This document shows positions 21,321 to 32,480 of a stretch of DNA of 64,000 bases, in pieces. Numbering within the stretch: position 1 is the stretch's first letter; each line of letters begins with the position of its first letter. The DNA comes from Dryomyza anilis. Taxonomy: Eukaryota; Arthropoda; Insecta; Diptera; Dryomyzidae. The stretch covers positions 13,853,735-13,917,734 of the forward strand of contig OX638135.1 of the NCBI GenBank assembly GCA_951804985.1, in the 5' to 3' direction. The notes under the pieces are model-generated. The model made no database searches, was not told the DNA's origin, and saw nothing but the letters and a program-made list of their open reading frames with translations. The translations under genes were made by a program, and so were the position numbers.

Positions 21321-22990
21321 GCATGTCAAACTGATTTCGCATCACGGGACGCATTGGCAACTCAAAAGAGGAGGCGGGCCGCAATTGTGTACCATCCAAA
21401 GAAAAAAATCACTAATTTTTTACATTTGGTTCTTCTGTTGTAAAATAAAATATAATGTTAAGTTGATAAAATTTTCCATTGATCCTCGTTAATAGTGCCG
21501 CATGCGTTTTTTTTTGCGATTTTTGTCTGTTTGAAATATATCGAAAAAAATTTCGAAATTTTTTTATCCTGCCAAAAATGTTGTCTGGGGTATATACAAT
21601 GGAGTATATTTCTAACACTAGAGACAATATTATAAAACAGATCTAACAATCATCCAAAATTGATGCAACTTTTTATGTCCGTAAAATCGTACGATATCGA
21701 ATTAGTTCATGTACCAATATCAAAGGCCAAATCGTACTAAAACTGCAAAAATAGTTCAAAGCGACAAATCGCCGTTTATTTTTCGAAACGATAATAAAAA
21801 CGATTCTGGATTAATATTGCATCAATTAGTTCAAAAATATATAGTGATATATTTCAAAAACATTGCGGAAAATGTTTAAATATCCTAACATAAAATTTAG
21901 CTGTACGAAAATTTCGAAATTTTAAAAATTAGCAACGAGAACGGATAACAAAAATATCCAAGTTAGTTCGAGAAAACTTCGAGGCATAAATCACTTCTTA
22001 CCAAATTTTTTAGGTTTTTGTTACAAATAATATCTAAGCATATTGTAAATTTTTTTTTTAAATATCGTATATAATTTTGATATTTACATAAATTTGAAAA
22101 GGGTCCCTTTTTATGCACAATTTATTTAAATTGCAAGGACAATCCATGGATTAGATGTTCGGATTTAAGAGTTATGACGAAGTTTGTTTTACTATCCTTA
22201 ACACGAGGTTTGCAGTATTCTACGGTCGAGTTTTTTTTCTACAACCACAAAAAGTAATTATTGATTATTTTTTTTAATAAAATCAGTAAAGTTGAAAATT
22301 TGTTCATGAAAATTTTTTCAAAAATTGTAAAAAATCCAAAAGATATCCGATTTTTAAAATTCTTTTTTTTATGGAAAGCTTACATTGAGGTCTAAAATGA
22401 GCTTACATGAGAAAATATCTTGTTTAGTTTTAAAGATATAGACTTGAACATGATTTTTTTTTAATTTTTGAAGACTTTACTTTACATATTTTTACATAAA
22501 TTGTACATTTTATAAACAATGAACACATAAATCATAAACTGAAAACCGTTTTAAAATATCTCAAGTGTTTTAGTAAATATAAAATTGTAAAGTCGAACAT
22601 TTTTTTTTATTTCCGATTTTATCATTTTTTTTTTGGAAATTTTGACTTTTACGGAAATCTCCGTAAGTATTTTGTTTCTTCAGTAACATGTACTTTTGTT
22701 ATATTTTTTTAATAGATAACATTACTGAGAATATTTTAAATGATAAAACTTATCCGAAATATATTTAACCAATCTGCCAACACAGGTCAAAATTCAAGTT
22801 TTTTTTTTTTTTTTTTTATTTTGACTCCCTGCAGAAAAGTTTTCAAAGTCGAAAGTCAAATTTTAAGTAAGCAGTTTTAAGGACGAGTTATTTCTACTTA
22901 TTTTTTGCCCGGCGAAGTATATGTGCAGGGCACCATTTTTTCCAAAAATACTCATTTTTTGAAGGGACTTAGATTAAAACCGGTATATCT
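21321..22990. mobile_element. hAT transposon, left end (same family as 35163-43616)
   Basis: CAGGCATGTCAAACTGATTT begins at 21321 and matches the terminal repeat of the complete element at 35163. Further homology is in the interior: about 21850-21960 matches 35240-35345, and 22050-22270 matches 36160-36370. It breaks the gag of element D. The opposite terminus is not found in the window, because the element is disrupted at about 22990 by a LINE. No transposase frame is visible; the AT-rich filler has long T runs (for example 22799-22816). Confidence 0.75.
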
Positions 22991-23198
22991 CACTTTAGGG
23001 GTTCAGAATGGTGTAGTGCACGCGCAAGCTAGTAACCGACTTCTGTTAGCTGCCATAGCCTCTCCTACACAATTCCTAGTCGCACCTTCGCGTTGGTAAA
23101 CCCCGTTAACCCGAGCAACCAGCTGAAGATCGGGTTTCAACCCCGGTGGGAGGTCTGGGGACAAACGCGACAGGGATATTGGCCCTCCAAAATGGGGG

Positions 23199-24133
23199 TT
23201 GTGCGTAGGCCTTGTGATCCATATAAAAAAGCTAATTAGCTTTACGAAAACAGAAAAAATGCCTCGGATATCGACCAGAAAACACGATGACAACCTACGC
23301 AAACGTATAAAGGACCATGATTTACGGATATGCACCTGGAATGTCCGAACTCTTTATAGGGAAGGTGCCACTATCCAGCTGGTTGATGTCCTCGAAAGAT
23401 ACAAAGTTGACATCACCGCAATCCAGGAAATGCGTTGGACAGGGCAGGGCTGCTCTAAACAGGCATCCTGTGACATTTACGACAGCTGCCATGCGGAGAG
23501 ACATGAATTTTGTTGTGAATTTGTAGTCGGCAAGAGACTCCGCCACCTTGTCTCTGGTTCACACCCGTGAACGAACGACTAGCAACAATCCGCATCAAGG
23601 CTAAATACTTCTACATCAGCCTAATTTGTGCGCACGCTCCGACGTATGAGAAAGACGATGAAACTAAAGAGACTTTCTATGAGCGCCTTGACGAAGCCTA
23701 TGAGCGCTGCCCCCGTCACGACATCAAAATTGTGATTGGCGACTTTAATGCCAAAGTGGGCCATGAGGGTATCCTTGGTTCAACGGTTGGACAATTCAGC
23801 CTCCACGACAACATCTCCGACAGTGGAATGAGGCTGATCGACTTCGCCGCAGCACGAAACATGGTAATTAGTGGTACTAGATTCAAGCATCTCAATATTC
23901 ACAAGGCCACGTGGCGGTCACCCGATCAGAACACGCGCAACCAAATTGATCATGTTGTGATTGACGGAAGGCACGCTTCTAGTGTGATGGATGTACGCTC
24001 GATCCGAATTGCCAACATCGACTCGGATCACTTCCTTGTAGCAGCCGAGGTTCGCACACGCTTATGCGCTGCGAAAAACGCACGGAAACCCACGCAAAGA
24101 AAGCTAGACGTCAGTAAGCTGCACACACAATAG
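23199..24133 (+). pseudogene. LINE endonuclease domain
   Basis: Two frames (to 23570 and from 23567) encode an apurinic-type endonuclease. The motifs are LRICTWNVRTL (Asn), AIQEMRWTGQG (Glu), ICAHAPTYEK, VIGDFNAKVGHEG (Asp/Asn), RNQIDHVVID and IDSDHFLV (Asp-His). The likely start is MPRISTRKH at 23259. The frame is lost around 23480-23570, where a catalytic strand is out of phase, and a TAG stop at 24131 separates it from the next part. Confidence 0.85.
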
Positions 24134-24213
24134 ACCGAACAAGCCTATGCCGCTCGACTCTCACACCTGCTTGCCCAAGGCACTACCCCTCTCCGAAGAG
24201 GCCGAAGAGGTGC

Positions 24214-25571
24214 TTGGATTCCAACGCCCACTACGCCCACAAGTGGTATGACGAAGAATGTCGCGCAGCCACTTCAGAGAAAGACGCTGCATATAGAGCC
24301 ACCCTGCAGTCGGTAGTTACGCGAGCCGCGAAGGAGCGATACAGAGAGAAGAAGAAGGAGGAGAGACATCTTTTTAGGCGCAAGAAAAGAGAATTAGAAA
24401 GACGCGAGTGTGAAGATATTGAGATGCATGGCGACAGGAACGAGGCTCGAAAATTATTTCCGAAGATAAGACGCCTGACCGGAGGTTTAAAGACCGGACC
24501 ATCTTCCTGTCAGGACGAGGACGGCAATCTAGTAACAGATGTCCAGGGTACACTGAGATTATGGAGAGAGTACTTCCCTGATCTTCTAGCAGGCGATGAT
24601 GATAACTACTCCGCTGATAGAGAAGACAGCTTGACAACCCCAGTTGCTGACGACAGCGTTGACATACCGCCGCCTGACCGTGATGAGATCTGCACAGCCA
24701 TCAACAGGCTGAAAAACAACAAAGCCGCAGGATCGGATGGTCTGCCTGCTGAGTTGTTTAAGACCGGAGGCTCATAACGAGCATGCACCAGCTCATCAGC
24801 AGAATATGGTCAGAAGAAAGCATGCCCAGCGAATGGAATCTCAGTATACTTTGCCCAATCCTTAAGAAGGGGGATCCCACGATACGCGCCAACTACCATG
24901 GGATAAGTCTCCTCAACATAGCGTATAAAGTTCTAACGAGCGTATTATGTGAAAGACTGAAGCCCATCGTCAACAGACTGATTGGATCTTATCAGTGCGG
25001 CTTCAGACCTGGCAAGTCCATCATAGAACCGATTTTCACATTGCGCCAAATCCTGGAAAAGACCAAAGAGAGGCAGATCGATATCCACCACCTCTTCGTC
25101 GACTACAAAGCTGCCTTCGACAGTCCGATAAGAAGCCGCCTATACGCCACCATGTCTGAGTTCGGTATACCTGCGAAACTTATAAGGCAACGTGTGACCC
25201 TGAGAGACACACGTTGCTCAGTGAGAATTGGGAACAACCACACCGAACGAGGTTTCAGACAAGGCGATTCCCTATCGTGGGACTTCTTCAGCCTAATAAT
25301 GGAGAAGATTGTAAGAGATGCACAACTCCGTCACAATGGCACTATCTTCAACAAGAGTTCCATGCTGCTCGGGTACGCTGATGATATCGCAATCATTGGG
25401 CAGAGCGTGCTGCGGCGAAGTCGATCAGCCTCATTCCATTGTCGGGGGTGTTGTCGTGGAGGCAGAATTGTCCAACCGTTGAACGAAAGATACCCTCACA
25501 ACCCGATCTTCAGCTGGTTGCTCGGGTTAACGGGGTTCACCAAAGTGAAGGTGAGACTAGGAATTGTGTAG
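24214..25571 (+). pseudogene. LINE reverse transcriptase, truncated
   Basis: A charged linker (24214-24777) ends with NKAAGSDGLPAELFK, the usual entry to the RT fingers. The RT proper continues at 24783 with ISLLNIAYKVLTSVLCERL, GFRPGKS, FVDYKAAFD (first Asp) and GFRQGDSLS, and the YADD box is at 25374-25385. The sequence then jumps into the 3' tail at about 25410 and stops at 25569, so thumb and C-terminal domain are missing. A TAA at 24775 and a one-base shift separate linker from RT. Confidence 0.85.
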
Positions 25572-25692
25572 GAGAGGCTATGGCAACTAACATAAGTCGG
25601 TTACTGGCTTGCGTGTGCACTACGACATTCTGAACCCCAAGTACGATTAATTAAATAAAGTTTTCAAAAATCCTTGACCAGCAAGGACCTTG

Positions 25693-25730
<38 letters not shown>

Positions 25731-25734
25731 TACA

Positions 25735-25813
<79 letters not shown>
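25693..25813. repeat. Poly-A followed by TA microsatellite
   Basis: A run of A (25693-25706) is followed by about 50 TA dinucleotides, broken once by CATC near 25733. It was probably seeded by the LINE poly-A tail. Confidence 0.95.
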
Positions 25814-25815
<2 letters not shown>

Positions 25816-25857
25816 CTGGAAGTGCAACCAACACCAATACTTCCTAATGTCTGTCTT

Positions 25858-26772
25858 CATAATTATAGAGTGTATGTAAAGATAAACGTGATCTATCCGC
25901 ATCGTTGAAGTAGTTGAGGCATTCAGCCAAAGAAAACAGTTTATCAGTTCCATCGCAAAACACAATTTTTACTCATGGTGTATCCGTATGCAGCATTCGA
26001 AACGTGGTTATTTTCTTGTTTTTTCGCAAATTACGACAAAATAAATTCAGCTTGCCTTCCAATGGTGTAAGATGATCATTGAGAAATACTCGGGAACTAA
26101 TAATAAAGTTGCTAAAATCCGAATGCTTTGAAGAACGTGTCTTGAAATAATTTTTCATAATAAGATCTCTTTTATGTATGGAGTTCATTTTTACAAGAAC
26201 AGCTTCTTTGTTTCTTATAAAACAACATTGCTGGATGTCGCTTTCCAAAACAAACACATTTAAAGATTGACACAATTTCACGACGATATCCACCAAATTA
26301 TCCTCTGCAGCAGGTATTCCATCGATGATAAAATCAGCACGGTTTAAACGTTTTTGAAGTGTGTGATTGACATCTTCCAGTGCAGCTATTTTTTTCGTAG
26401 ATGATTCGATGATGAGGTTAATGACCGTCGTGCAATTGTCTATTTCGTTTTTAAGATCACATATTGAAGACGAAGTGGCGTTCATTTGCTCAACGATATA
26501 GTCGAATTTTGTTTGAATCCAAGCCAATCCACTGCGTAATTCTTCACATAATCTTGGACACCATTATCAGACGAAGTGGCTGAACTAGGAGGATTTTCAT
26601 TGCATTTAGTACATACATATCCGAAGTTTTGCGTGCTTTTCGACATCAGTTTTAGTTGCTCAGCAGATATATTTGCACAAGTAGTGTGGTACCATTTGCT
26701 GCATAATATACAACGAACGCTTCCCTGCGATTTGGCTTCGCTACATATAAATATTTCAGTAGGCGGTGACAT
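25858..26772 (-). pseudogene. LINE ORF1 with PHD-like finger, coiled coil and RRM-like part
   Basis: The minus-strand frame from 26772 begins MSPPTEIFIC and carries a Cys/His cluster (C10, C21, C24, H29, C32 and a final YVCTKC). It resembles the PHD-type finger of CR1/jockey-like ORF1 proteins. After a frameshift near 26500 the second frame (26527-25973) gives a heptad-rich stretch and then an RRM-like segment (ADFIIDGIP ... AVLVKMNS). A stop at 25973 is followed by further matching words (VKIVFCDGTDKLFSLAE) to about 25858, where the microsatellite begins. ORF1 proteins bind the LINE RNA. It may belong to the same LINE as 12904-13984. Confidence 0.75.
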
Positions 26773-27134
26773 TGTTTAAATTTTTGCAAATAATATTACA
26801 AATTAAACAAGAGCAGCAGGCATCGGATATGACGATGGCAGAGCAGCAGGCAGTGAAAATAACAACAGCAACAATGGTGAGCAAAAGCAATGCAAGAAAC
26901 GACAGCAGCACAGTCTCAGCAGCAGCAACGGCAACGAAGAAAAAAACAGGAAATGCAGAAAAATTGTAAAAAAAAAAAATAAGAACTATTTTATTTTGTG
27001 CGCGAAGTAAATTATTTAATTCAGTTTTAGATATGCTCAAAACTATATAATGAGTTTTAAATCTCTTTAGTTTAATAATAAAAGAATAAACTTTTGCCGA
27101 CTTGTAAAAACACGACTACTCGCACATAGCAGCG
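26773..27134. other. CAG-rich stretch and AT-rich spacer
   Basis: The stretch 26803-26960 is rich in CAG/AGCAGC words on the plus strand and lies just upstream of the minus-strand ORF1 start, so it may be the LINE 5' leader. The remainder to 27134 is AT-rich and shows no gene. Confidence 0.5.
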
Positions 27135-27330
27135 TTGTTATTGAAATATTTTAATGTTATTGAAATACTTATTAGTCTGTTCATTCAAATTTCCATATTC
27201 AAAAATATAAAACATTAATATTGTGTTCTTGAAATATTTTAATGTTATTGAAATACTTATTAGTCTGTTCATTCAAATTTCCATATTCAAAAATATAAAA
27301 CATTAATATTGTGTTCTTAAAAAAAAAACA
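27135..27330 (+). repeat. Truncated 5' LTR of copia with an 88-bp tandem duplication
   Basis: Two copies of an 88-bp unit (starting at 27141 and 27229) match the 3' half of the LTR at 32545-32635. The LTR start seen at 32481 is missing here. Confidence 0.7.
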
Positions 27331-27400
27331 TTGCTATCAGTTTAGGGGCCATCGCTTTGATTAAGAATAATAATCGTTAATTTGAATCGTATTCGCTTAA

Positions 27401-28124
27401 ATGGAGAATGTTAAATCGGCCATCAAGAAGTTGAACAATGTTAATTATCAAGTTTGGAAGTATAAGCTTGAATTATTGCTCATCAAAGAAGATCTCTGGG
27501 ACATCGTTATTAACGAAAAACCAGGAGCTCCAGATGCAACTTGGACGTCGAAAGATGGAAAAACGCATGCCACAATTGCTCTTCTTGTAGAAGATTCTCA
27601 GCTGGTACATCTTCGGAAATTGAAGACAGCACGAGAGTATTGGGAGACATTGAGGAAGAGCCACGAGAAGTCCACTCTTTCGAACAAGGTTATGTTACTG
27701 AAGAAATTATGTAGAATGCATCTTAAGGAAGTGAAGGTATGGAAAATCACATTTGTGAAATGCTTGAAATTGTGGATCGCCTGATTGGATTGGGTGAACA
27801 ATTGGCAGACCATCTTGTGGTAGCCTTTCTTCTTGGAGGTTTGCCGGATGAGTACAACTCATTAATAACTGCATTGGAGGTGCGGCCAGATGAAGATTTA
27901 ACATTAGAATTAGTGAAAGAAAAATTGATTCAGGAATATCAACGTTGAAAACCAAAAATTTCAAAATCAAGTGTTACTTGTGTGGAAGAGCTGGTCATTT
28001 TAAGAAAAATTGTACCGTTAAGAAAACTTTCGAGAAGAAGAAATCGATATTTAACGCAAATAAAGCAGTGCACGGTTCATCGAAGTTTCCTGCAGGTGAG
28101 GATAGTGAAAATGATGTTCACTTA
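27401..28124 (+). pseudogene. Copia gag with CCHC knuckle
   Basis: The start at 27401 (MENVKSAIKKLNNVNY) and the following 125 residues match copia-type Gag. A frameshift at about 27730 moves the reading to 27739-27948 (LVVAFLLGGLPDEYN, the UBN2-like part), and a second one to the knuckle CYLCGRAGHFKKNC at 27972-28013 (CX2CX4HX4C). It ends at 28124 with the words DVHL, where the palindromic element is inserted; the frame resumes at 29717. Confidence 0.88.
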
Positions 28125-29713
28125 CACTGTGCGCACCCATTTTACCACCAGAAATGAAAGCTACATATTCTTAAGGATTTGGAGATTCTAAGAACAATGG
28201 CGTTTTCAGTTTTTTTCCCCACACGTCCACAAAAACGAAAAACCACGTTTTTGAGGATTCTATTGGTTGGTAAGCGTTAATTATAATGTCAGACTTACTT
28301 TTATTTTGTTCAAAACATGCATAACAGAACACAAATTATATGTACATATCAATTTTTTAAATTCATTTAACAGGACCTGAGATATATAGCAAAAAGGACT
28401 CATTTTTCGGCTAAAAATAGACCAATTTTTGAGCATTTGTTTCTCAATACCCAGTTGTGCACCAGTCTTGTGCTTTGCGTTATAACTTAGCAAATCTCAT
28501 AGATTTCAATCCTGTTTTATTCAAAAAAATCTTATACGTCAAAATTGGCATACGAATTATAAAAAGTGAAAAGTTTTAGAAAATAAAATAAAAATTATTA
28601 AGCATAAAAAATTCGTAGAAATATTATTAATTCGAATTTTTTAGTACTCTTTTAAAATATTATTGAAGTAAGGGAGATAGTTGGGTCAAATTTATCAACT
28701 CATTGAACCTCTTCATACCAGATATAAATCCTGATTCATAATAATATTTTACATATACTGAAACCCATAACTGGTATCAAGAGTTCCAATAAATTGATAA
28801 ATTTGACACAACTATCTCCCTTACCACAATAGTATTATAAAAGAGTAAAAAAAGTTAGAGTTATTAATATTTCTACGAATTTATTATACTTAATAATTTT
28901 TGTTTAATTTTTTAAAAATTTTTACTTTTTTTAATTTATATGAACAATTTTGACGTTTACGAATTTTTTTAACAAAACACCAATTAAATCTATGAGATTT
29001 GCTAAGTTATAATGCAAAGCACAAGAATGGTGCACAACTGGGTATTGAGAAACAAATGCTACAAAATGGGTCTATTTTTAGCCTAAAAATGAGTCCTTTT
29101 TGCTTCATATCTCAGGTCCTGTTAAATGAATTTAAAAAATTGATATGTACATATAATTTGTGTTCTGTTATGCATGTTTTGAACAAAATAAAAGTAAGTC
29201 TGACATTTTTCGCACATACAGCGTAGGTATATTAGTAATCTAAGTTATATGTTTCATTTATCTAGCTCTTCAATTTTAAGAGTAGTAGGGATTTCAACAG
29301 ACAGACAGACGGACAGACGGACATCGCTAAATCGACTCAGGAGGTCATGCTGATCAAGAATATATATACTTTTCCATACCGGAGATGCTTCCTTCTGGGT
29401 GTTACAAACGGCGTACCAAACTGAATATACCCTTTCACTCTTAGTGTAGGGTATAAAAATTGATATGTACATATAACTTTTGTTCTGTTATTCATGTTTT
29501 AAATAAAATAAAAGTAAGTCTGACATTATAATCAACGCTTACCAACCAATAGAATTCTCAAAAACGTGGTTTTTCGATTTTGTCAAATATCCTTAAAACT
29601 GGACGTAAGGGGAAAAATCTGAAAACGCCATTGTTCTTAGAATGTCCAAATCCATAAGAATATGTAACTTTCATTTCTGATGTCGACAATTTTTGTCAAA
29701 TGTGCGCACAGTG
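28125..29713. mobile_element. Palindromic (foldback) element, 1589 bp, TTA target duplication
   Basis: Left end CACTGTGCGCAC and right end GTGCGCACAGTG are inverted copies, and the two arms remain complementary almost to the centre near 28745. The element is flanked by TTA on both sides (28122-28124, 29714-29716). Removing it and one TTA restores the copia reading frame from DVHL to CFSSG. A mini-me fragment lies in the right arm. The 3-bp duplication would suit PIF/Harbinger- or CACTA-like transposons, but the class is not proven. Confidence 0.82.
29208..29455 (-). mobile_element. mini-me / DINE-1-like fragment
   Basis: In reverse complement it carries TATACCCTACACTAAGAGTG, the TATATATTCTTGATCAGCAT core and the GTCCGTCTGTC proto-microsatellite. 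It lies between two 72-bp direct repeats (29136-29207 and 29456-29527). Confidence 0.8.
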
Positions 29714-29716
29714 TTA

Positions 29717-29977
29717 TGTTTCAGTTCTGGAACGAAGAGATTGGACGCTGAGTGGTACGTTGATTCAGCTGCTACTTGCCACATGACATGCGATAAGAAT
29801 TTTGTCACAACGTTGAACAATGACGCAAATGATTGTATTTATTTGGAAAAAGAAAATAAAATAGAAGCAAAAGGTTCTGAAGATGGGTTTCTTTACTGTC
29901 AAAATACAAAAAAAGAATGTACTCTATGTTCCCGAGCTGGATGGCAATTTTTTCTCAGTGCGAAAACTTGTGGATAA
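29717..29977 (+). pseudogene. Copia protease fragment
   Basis: The block EWYVDSAATCHMT at about 29750-29788 is the copia protease active site, normally VDSGAT. The glycine is replaced by alanine (codons at 29762-29776), which would weaken or kill the enzyme. The frame ends in a stop at 29975. Confidence 0.8.
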
Positions 29978-30109
29978 TGGTTAGAAGGTTCTCTTTAAAG
30001 ACGAAAGTTGTAAAATTTCGTTGGTTGGAAAGGTGCGAGTTTGGTAAATAATCTGTAAAAATTGAACCAAGACAATTACGCTAAAAAGGTAAAAGATGTA
30101 GAAAACTAA

Positions 30110-30570
30110 TGTATTAATACTTTTCATCGCAGATTTGGTCACCGCGAGAAGAATAGCATCAAAGCAGCTATTAACCACAATTTAATATCTGGCGTTGAAT
30201 TGAAGAATTGCAGTTGCGCAGACAGCTGTGAGTCGTGCTTACGGGGTAAGCTTACAAGGCAGGAATTTCCAAAGAAATCATTAAACAGATCAAGAAAAGT
30301 ATTGGAACTTGTGCTTGCAGATTTGTGTGGAGCTATGCAAGAAGTAACTCCTACTGGAAATAAGTATGTATTGACAATGATTGATGTCTACAGCAGGTAC
30401 TGTGTTGTATATTTTTTGCAAAACAAAAGTCAAGTTATAGATAAAATTAAAGAATATATCAATTATGTACAGAATTTCTATGTAAAACCATTTAAAATTT
30501 TAAGAACTGACAGAGGTGGTGAATTTAAAAGTATTGCTCTAAGTAGCAATTTGAAGGGAAAAGGTATTTA
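30110..30570 (+). pseudogene. Copia integrase, N-terminal and core part
   Basis: The GAG-pre-integrase words (RFGHREKNS, then CESCLRGKLTRQEF) start around 30130. The core shows VLADLCG (first Asp, about 30316) and LRTDRGGEF (second Asp, about 30502-30528). After the TAG at 30568-30570 the sequence jumps to ALITANYLQNRLP (30600), so the piece that holds the third catalytic Glu is deleted. Confidence 0.85.
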
Positions 30571-31300
30571 GCAGCAATTCACGGCAACATACACGCCTGA
30601 AGCTTTGATTACAGCCAACTATTTGCAAAATAGGTTACCTTTAAAAGCAATAGAAAAGACTCCGTGTGAATTATGGCATTGCAAGCAACCGTCTATGGCA
30701 GGCATAAAGACTTTTGGATGCGTGGCTTACTATGATGTTGCGAAAAAATGTATTTTGGTCGGATTTTGTGACGAATCCAAGGCTTTTCGGTTGCTAGATT
30801 TGAATGCTGAGAAGATAATTATTTCAAGAGACGTTAAATTTGTTGAAGACACCATGATAAACCAAACTAGGTGTGCGACGATCACAACGGATTGTTGTAG
30901 ATTTTGTTCCTGTCTGTTTGGGAAGCAATATGGAACAGCAATCCCATAGCTCAAATCAATTTTCAACTGAAGAAATCCATGGTTCAGATTTCGATACTGG
31001 TGAAAGCAAAATGCAAGATAGTTTACATGATGTGGAGATTATTTCCGATGATTCCGATATAACGGAAGAAGTGCAGCGAAGGTCTACGAGCAGTGGCAAG
31101 GGGGTTCCTCCGGAGAGATACGGCTACAAAACTACTTGTCTAAATGAACCATCGACATATAAAGAAGCTAGTGACAGTCCAGATAGCGACCAATGGATTT
31201 GTGCTATGGAGAAAGAAATGCAAGCAATGTACGCAAACGATACTTGGGATCTCGTAGAACTACCAAAAGGCAGAAAGGCGATCGGTTTGTAAATGGATTT
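30571..31300 (+). pseudogene. Copia integrase C-terminal part and linker to RT
   Basis: TPCELWHCKQPSMAGIKTFGCVAYY at about 30660-30735 is the conserved copia integrase end, split here only for quoting and continuous in the sequence. After a frameshift near 30870 an acidic, serine-rich linker follows (30873-31292) and ends in WICAMEKEMQAMYANDTWDL, the start of the RT domain. A TAA at 31290 closes the frame. Confidence 0.8.
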
Positions 31301-32480
31301 ACAAAATCAAGAATTTGGCAGATGGATCGAAGAAATATAAATCAAGACTGGTTGCAAAGGGATTTTTTCAAAAATTTATCGAAGATTATGATCAAGTGTT
31401 CGCGCCAGTGATAAAGCATTTCGGACACTCTTGGCGATAGCATCGCTCTATGATATGCTTGTGCACCACATCGATGTTAAGACAGCATTCTTGAATGGCG
31501 ATTTAGAAAACGAAATGTACATCAAGCAACCGATGGGCTTTGTGGTAAGTGGAAAAGAAAATCTCGTATGCAAATTAAAGCGAAGTATGTACGATTTAAA
31601 ACAATCAGCAAGATGCTGAGATCAGAAGATTAATTCAGTTTTAATTAATTCTGGATTCAGAAGGGGAGAGTCTAACTGTTGTCTCTATGTGAAAGTAGAT
31701 AATGAAAATATCATTTATGTCCTTATTTATGTCGATGATATTTTGGTTATTACAAAAGAAAATTGCTTGTTAAAGGAAACAATTGAGCAAATTGGAAGAT
31801 CATTCCAAATTTTAGATTTGGGAACGTTAAAGTTATATCTAGGAATTCAGGTCGAAAAGAAAAATGGGAAATTTTATATTAATCAAGAAAATTATATTAT
31901 GAAAATATTGCAAAATTTTAATATGTGTGACTCGAAAATATCGAAATTTCCGCTGGATGTTGGATATCTGAAGAAATCAACTACAGAAGATGTGCTGTTA
32001 GAAAACAATGGAATGTTTCGCAGTGCTATTGGTTCACTTTTATACTTGTCCGGAAATACTAGGCCTGATATTGCTGTCGCGATTTCTATTCTCAGCAGAA
32101 AATTGTCATGTCCCACTCAACGTGATTTGAATGAAGTCAAACGCATTTTTAGATATCTAAAAGAAACTCAGGGACTATGGCTATGTGTTGGATGTTAGGA
32201 TGAGTTATAGCTTACTGGTTACGCAGATGCCGATTGGGCACATGAAGTAAATGGAAGAAGGTCCACAAGCGGATATATTTTCATAATTGGCGAAGCTACC
32301 ATAAGCTATGCAAGCAGAAAACAAGATCATGTTACTTTGTTGTCTACTGAAGCTGAACTTGTTGCATTGACTGAAGCGACACAAGAACTTATTTGGCTGA
32401 AACTATTATTTAAGGATTTATTAATTAATATTACGGATATACAAAAGCAAAATTTTGTAAACTATTTTTTTGAGAAGGGG
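31301..32480 (+). pseudogene. Copia reverse transcriptase and RNase H
   Basis: RT motifs are HHIDVKTAFLNGDL (first catalytic Asp, 31465-31506), MYDLKQSARC, and YVDDI with YVDD at 31728-31739. RNase H follows as GYADADWAHEV (about 32218-32250), YASRKQDHVTLLSTEAELVAL (continuous in the sequence) and ATQELIWLK. Stops at 31617 and 32198 and one earlier frameshift near 31290-31430 break the chain. The frame 31689-32198 is open over 170 codons, so decay is moderate. Confidence 0.9.

Larger units (their letters stand above)
22998..25690 (+). mobile_element. LINE with endonuclease and RT, flanked by 139-bp inverted arms
   Basis: The coding part reads endonuclease then reverse transcriptase on the plus strand. 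The 5' flank (22998-23136) is the reverse complement of the 3' flank (25500-25638) with about a dozen differences. After the 3' arm come AATAAA (about 25655), a short spacer and a poly-A run (25693-25706) that passes into a TA microsatellite. The RT is cut right after its catalytic box, so the thumb is lost. The GC content is well above that of the neighbours. The clade is RTE-like by its motifs; this is an inference. Confidence 0.8.

Noticed and set aside
23098..23160. tRNA-like or SINE head (GGGTTTCAACCCC)
   Set aside because: It resembles a B box only loosely, no A box at the right distance, and it is part of the LINE inverted arm.
25690..25908. Tyr/Ile-rich frame
   Set aside because: It is the translation of the TA microsatellite.
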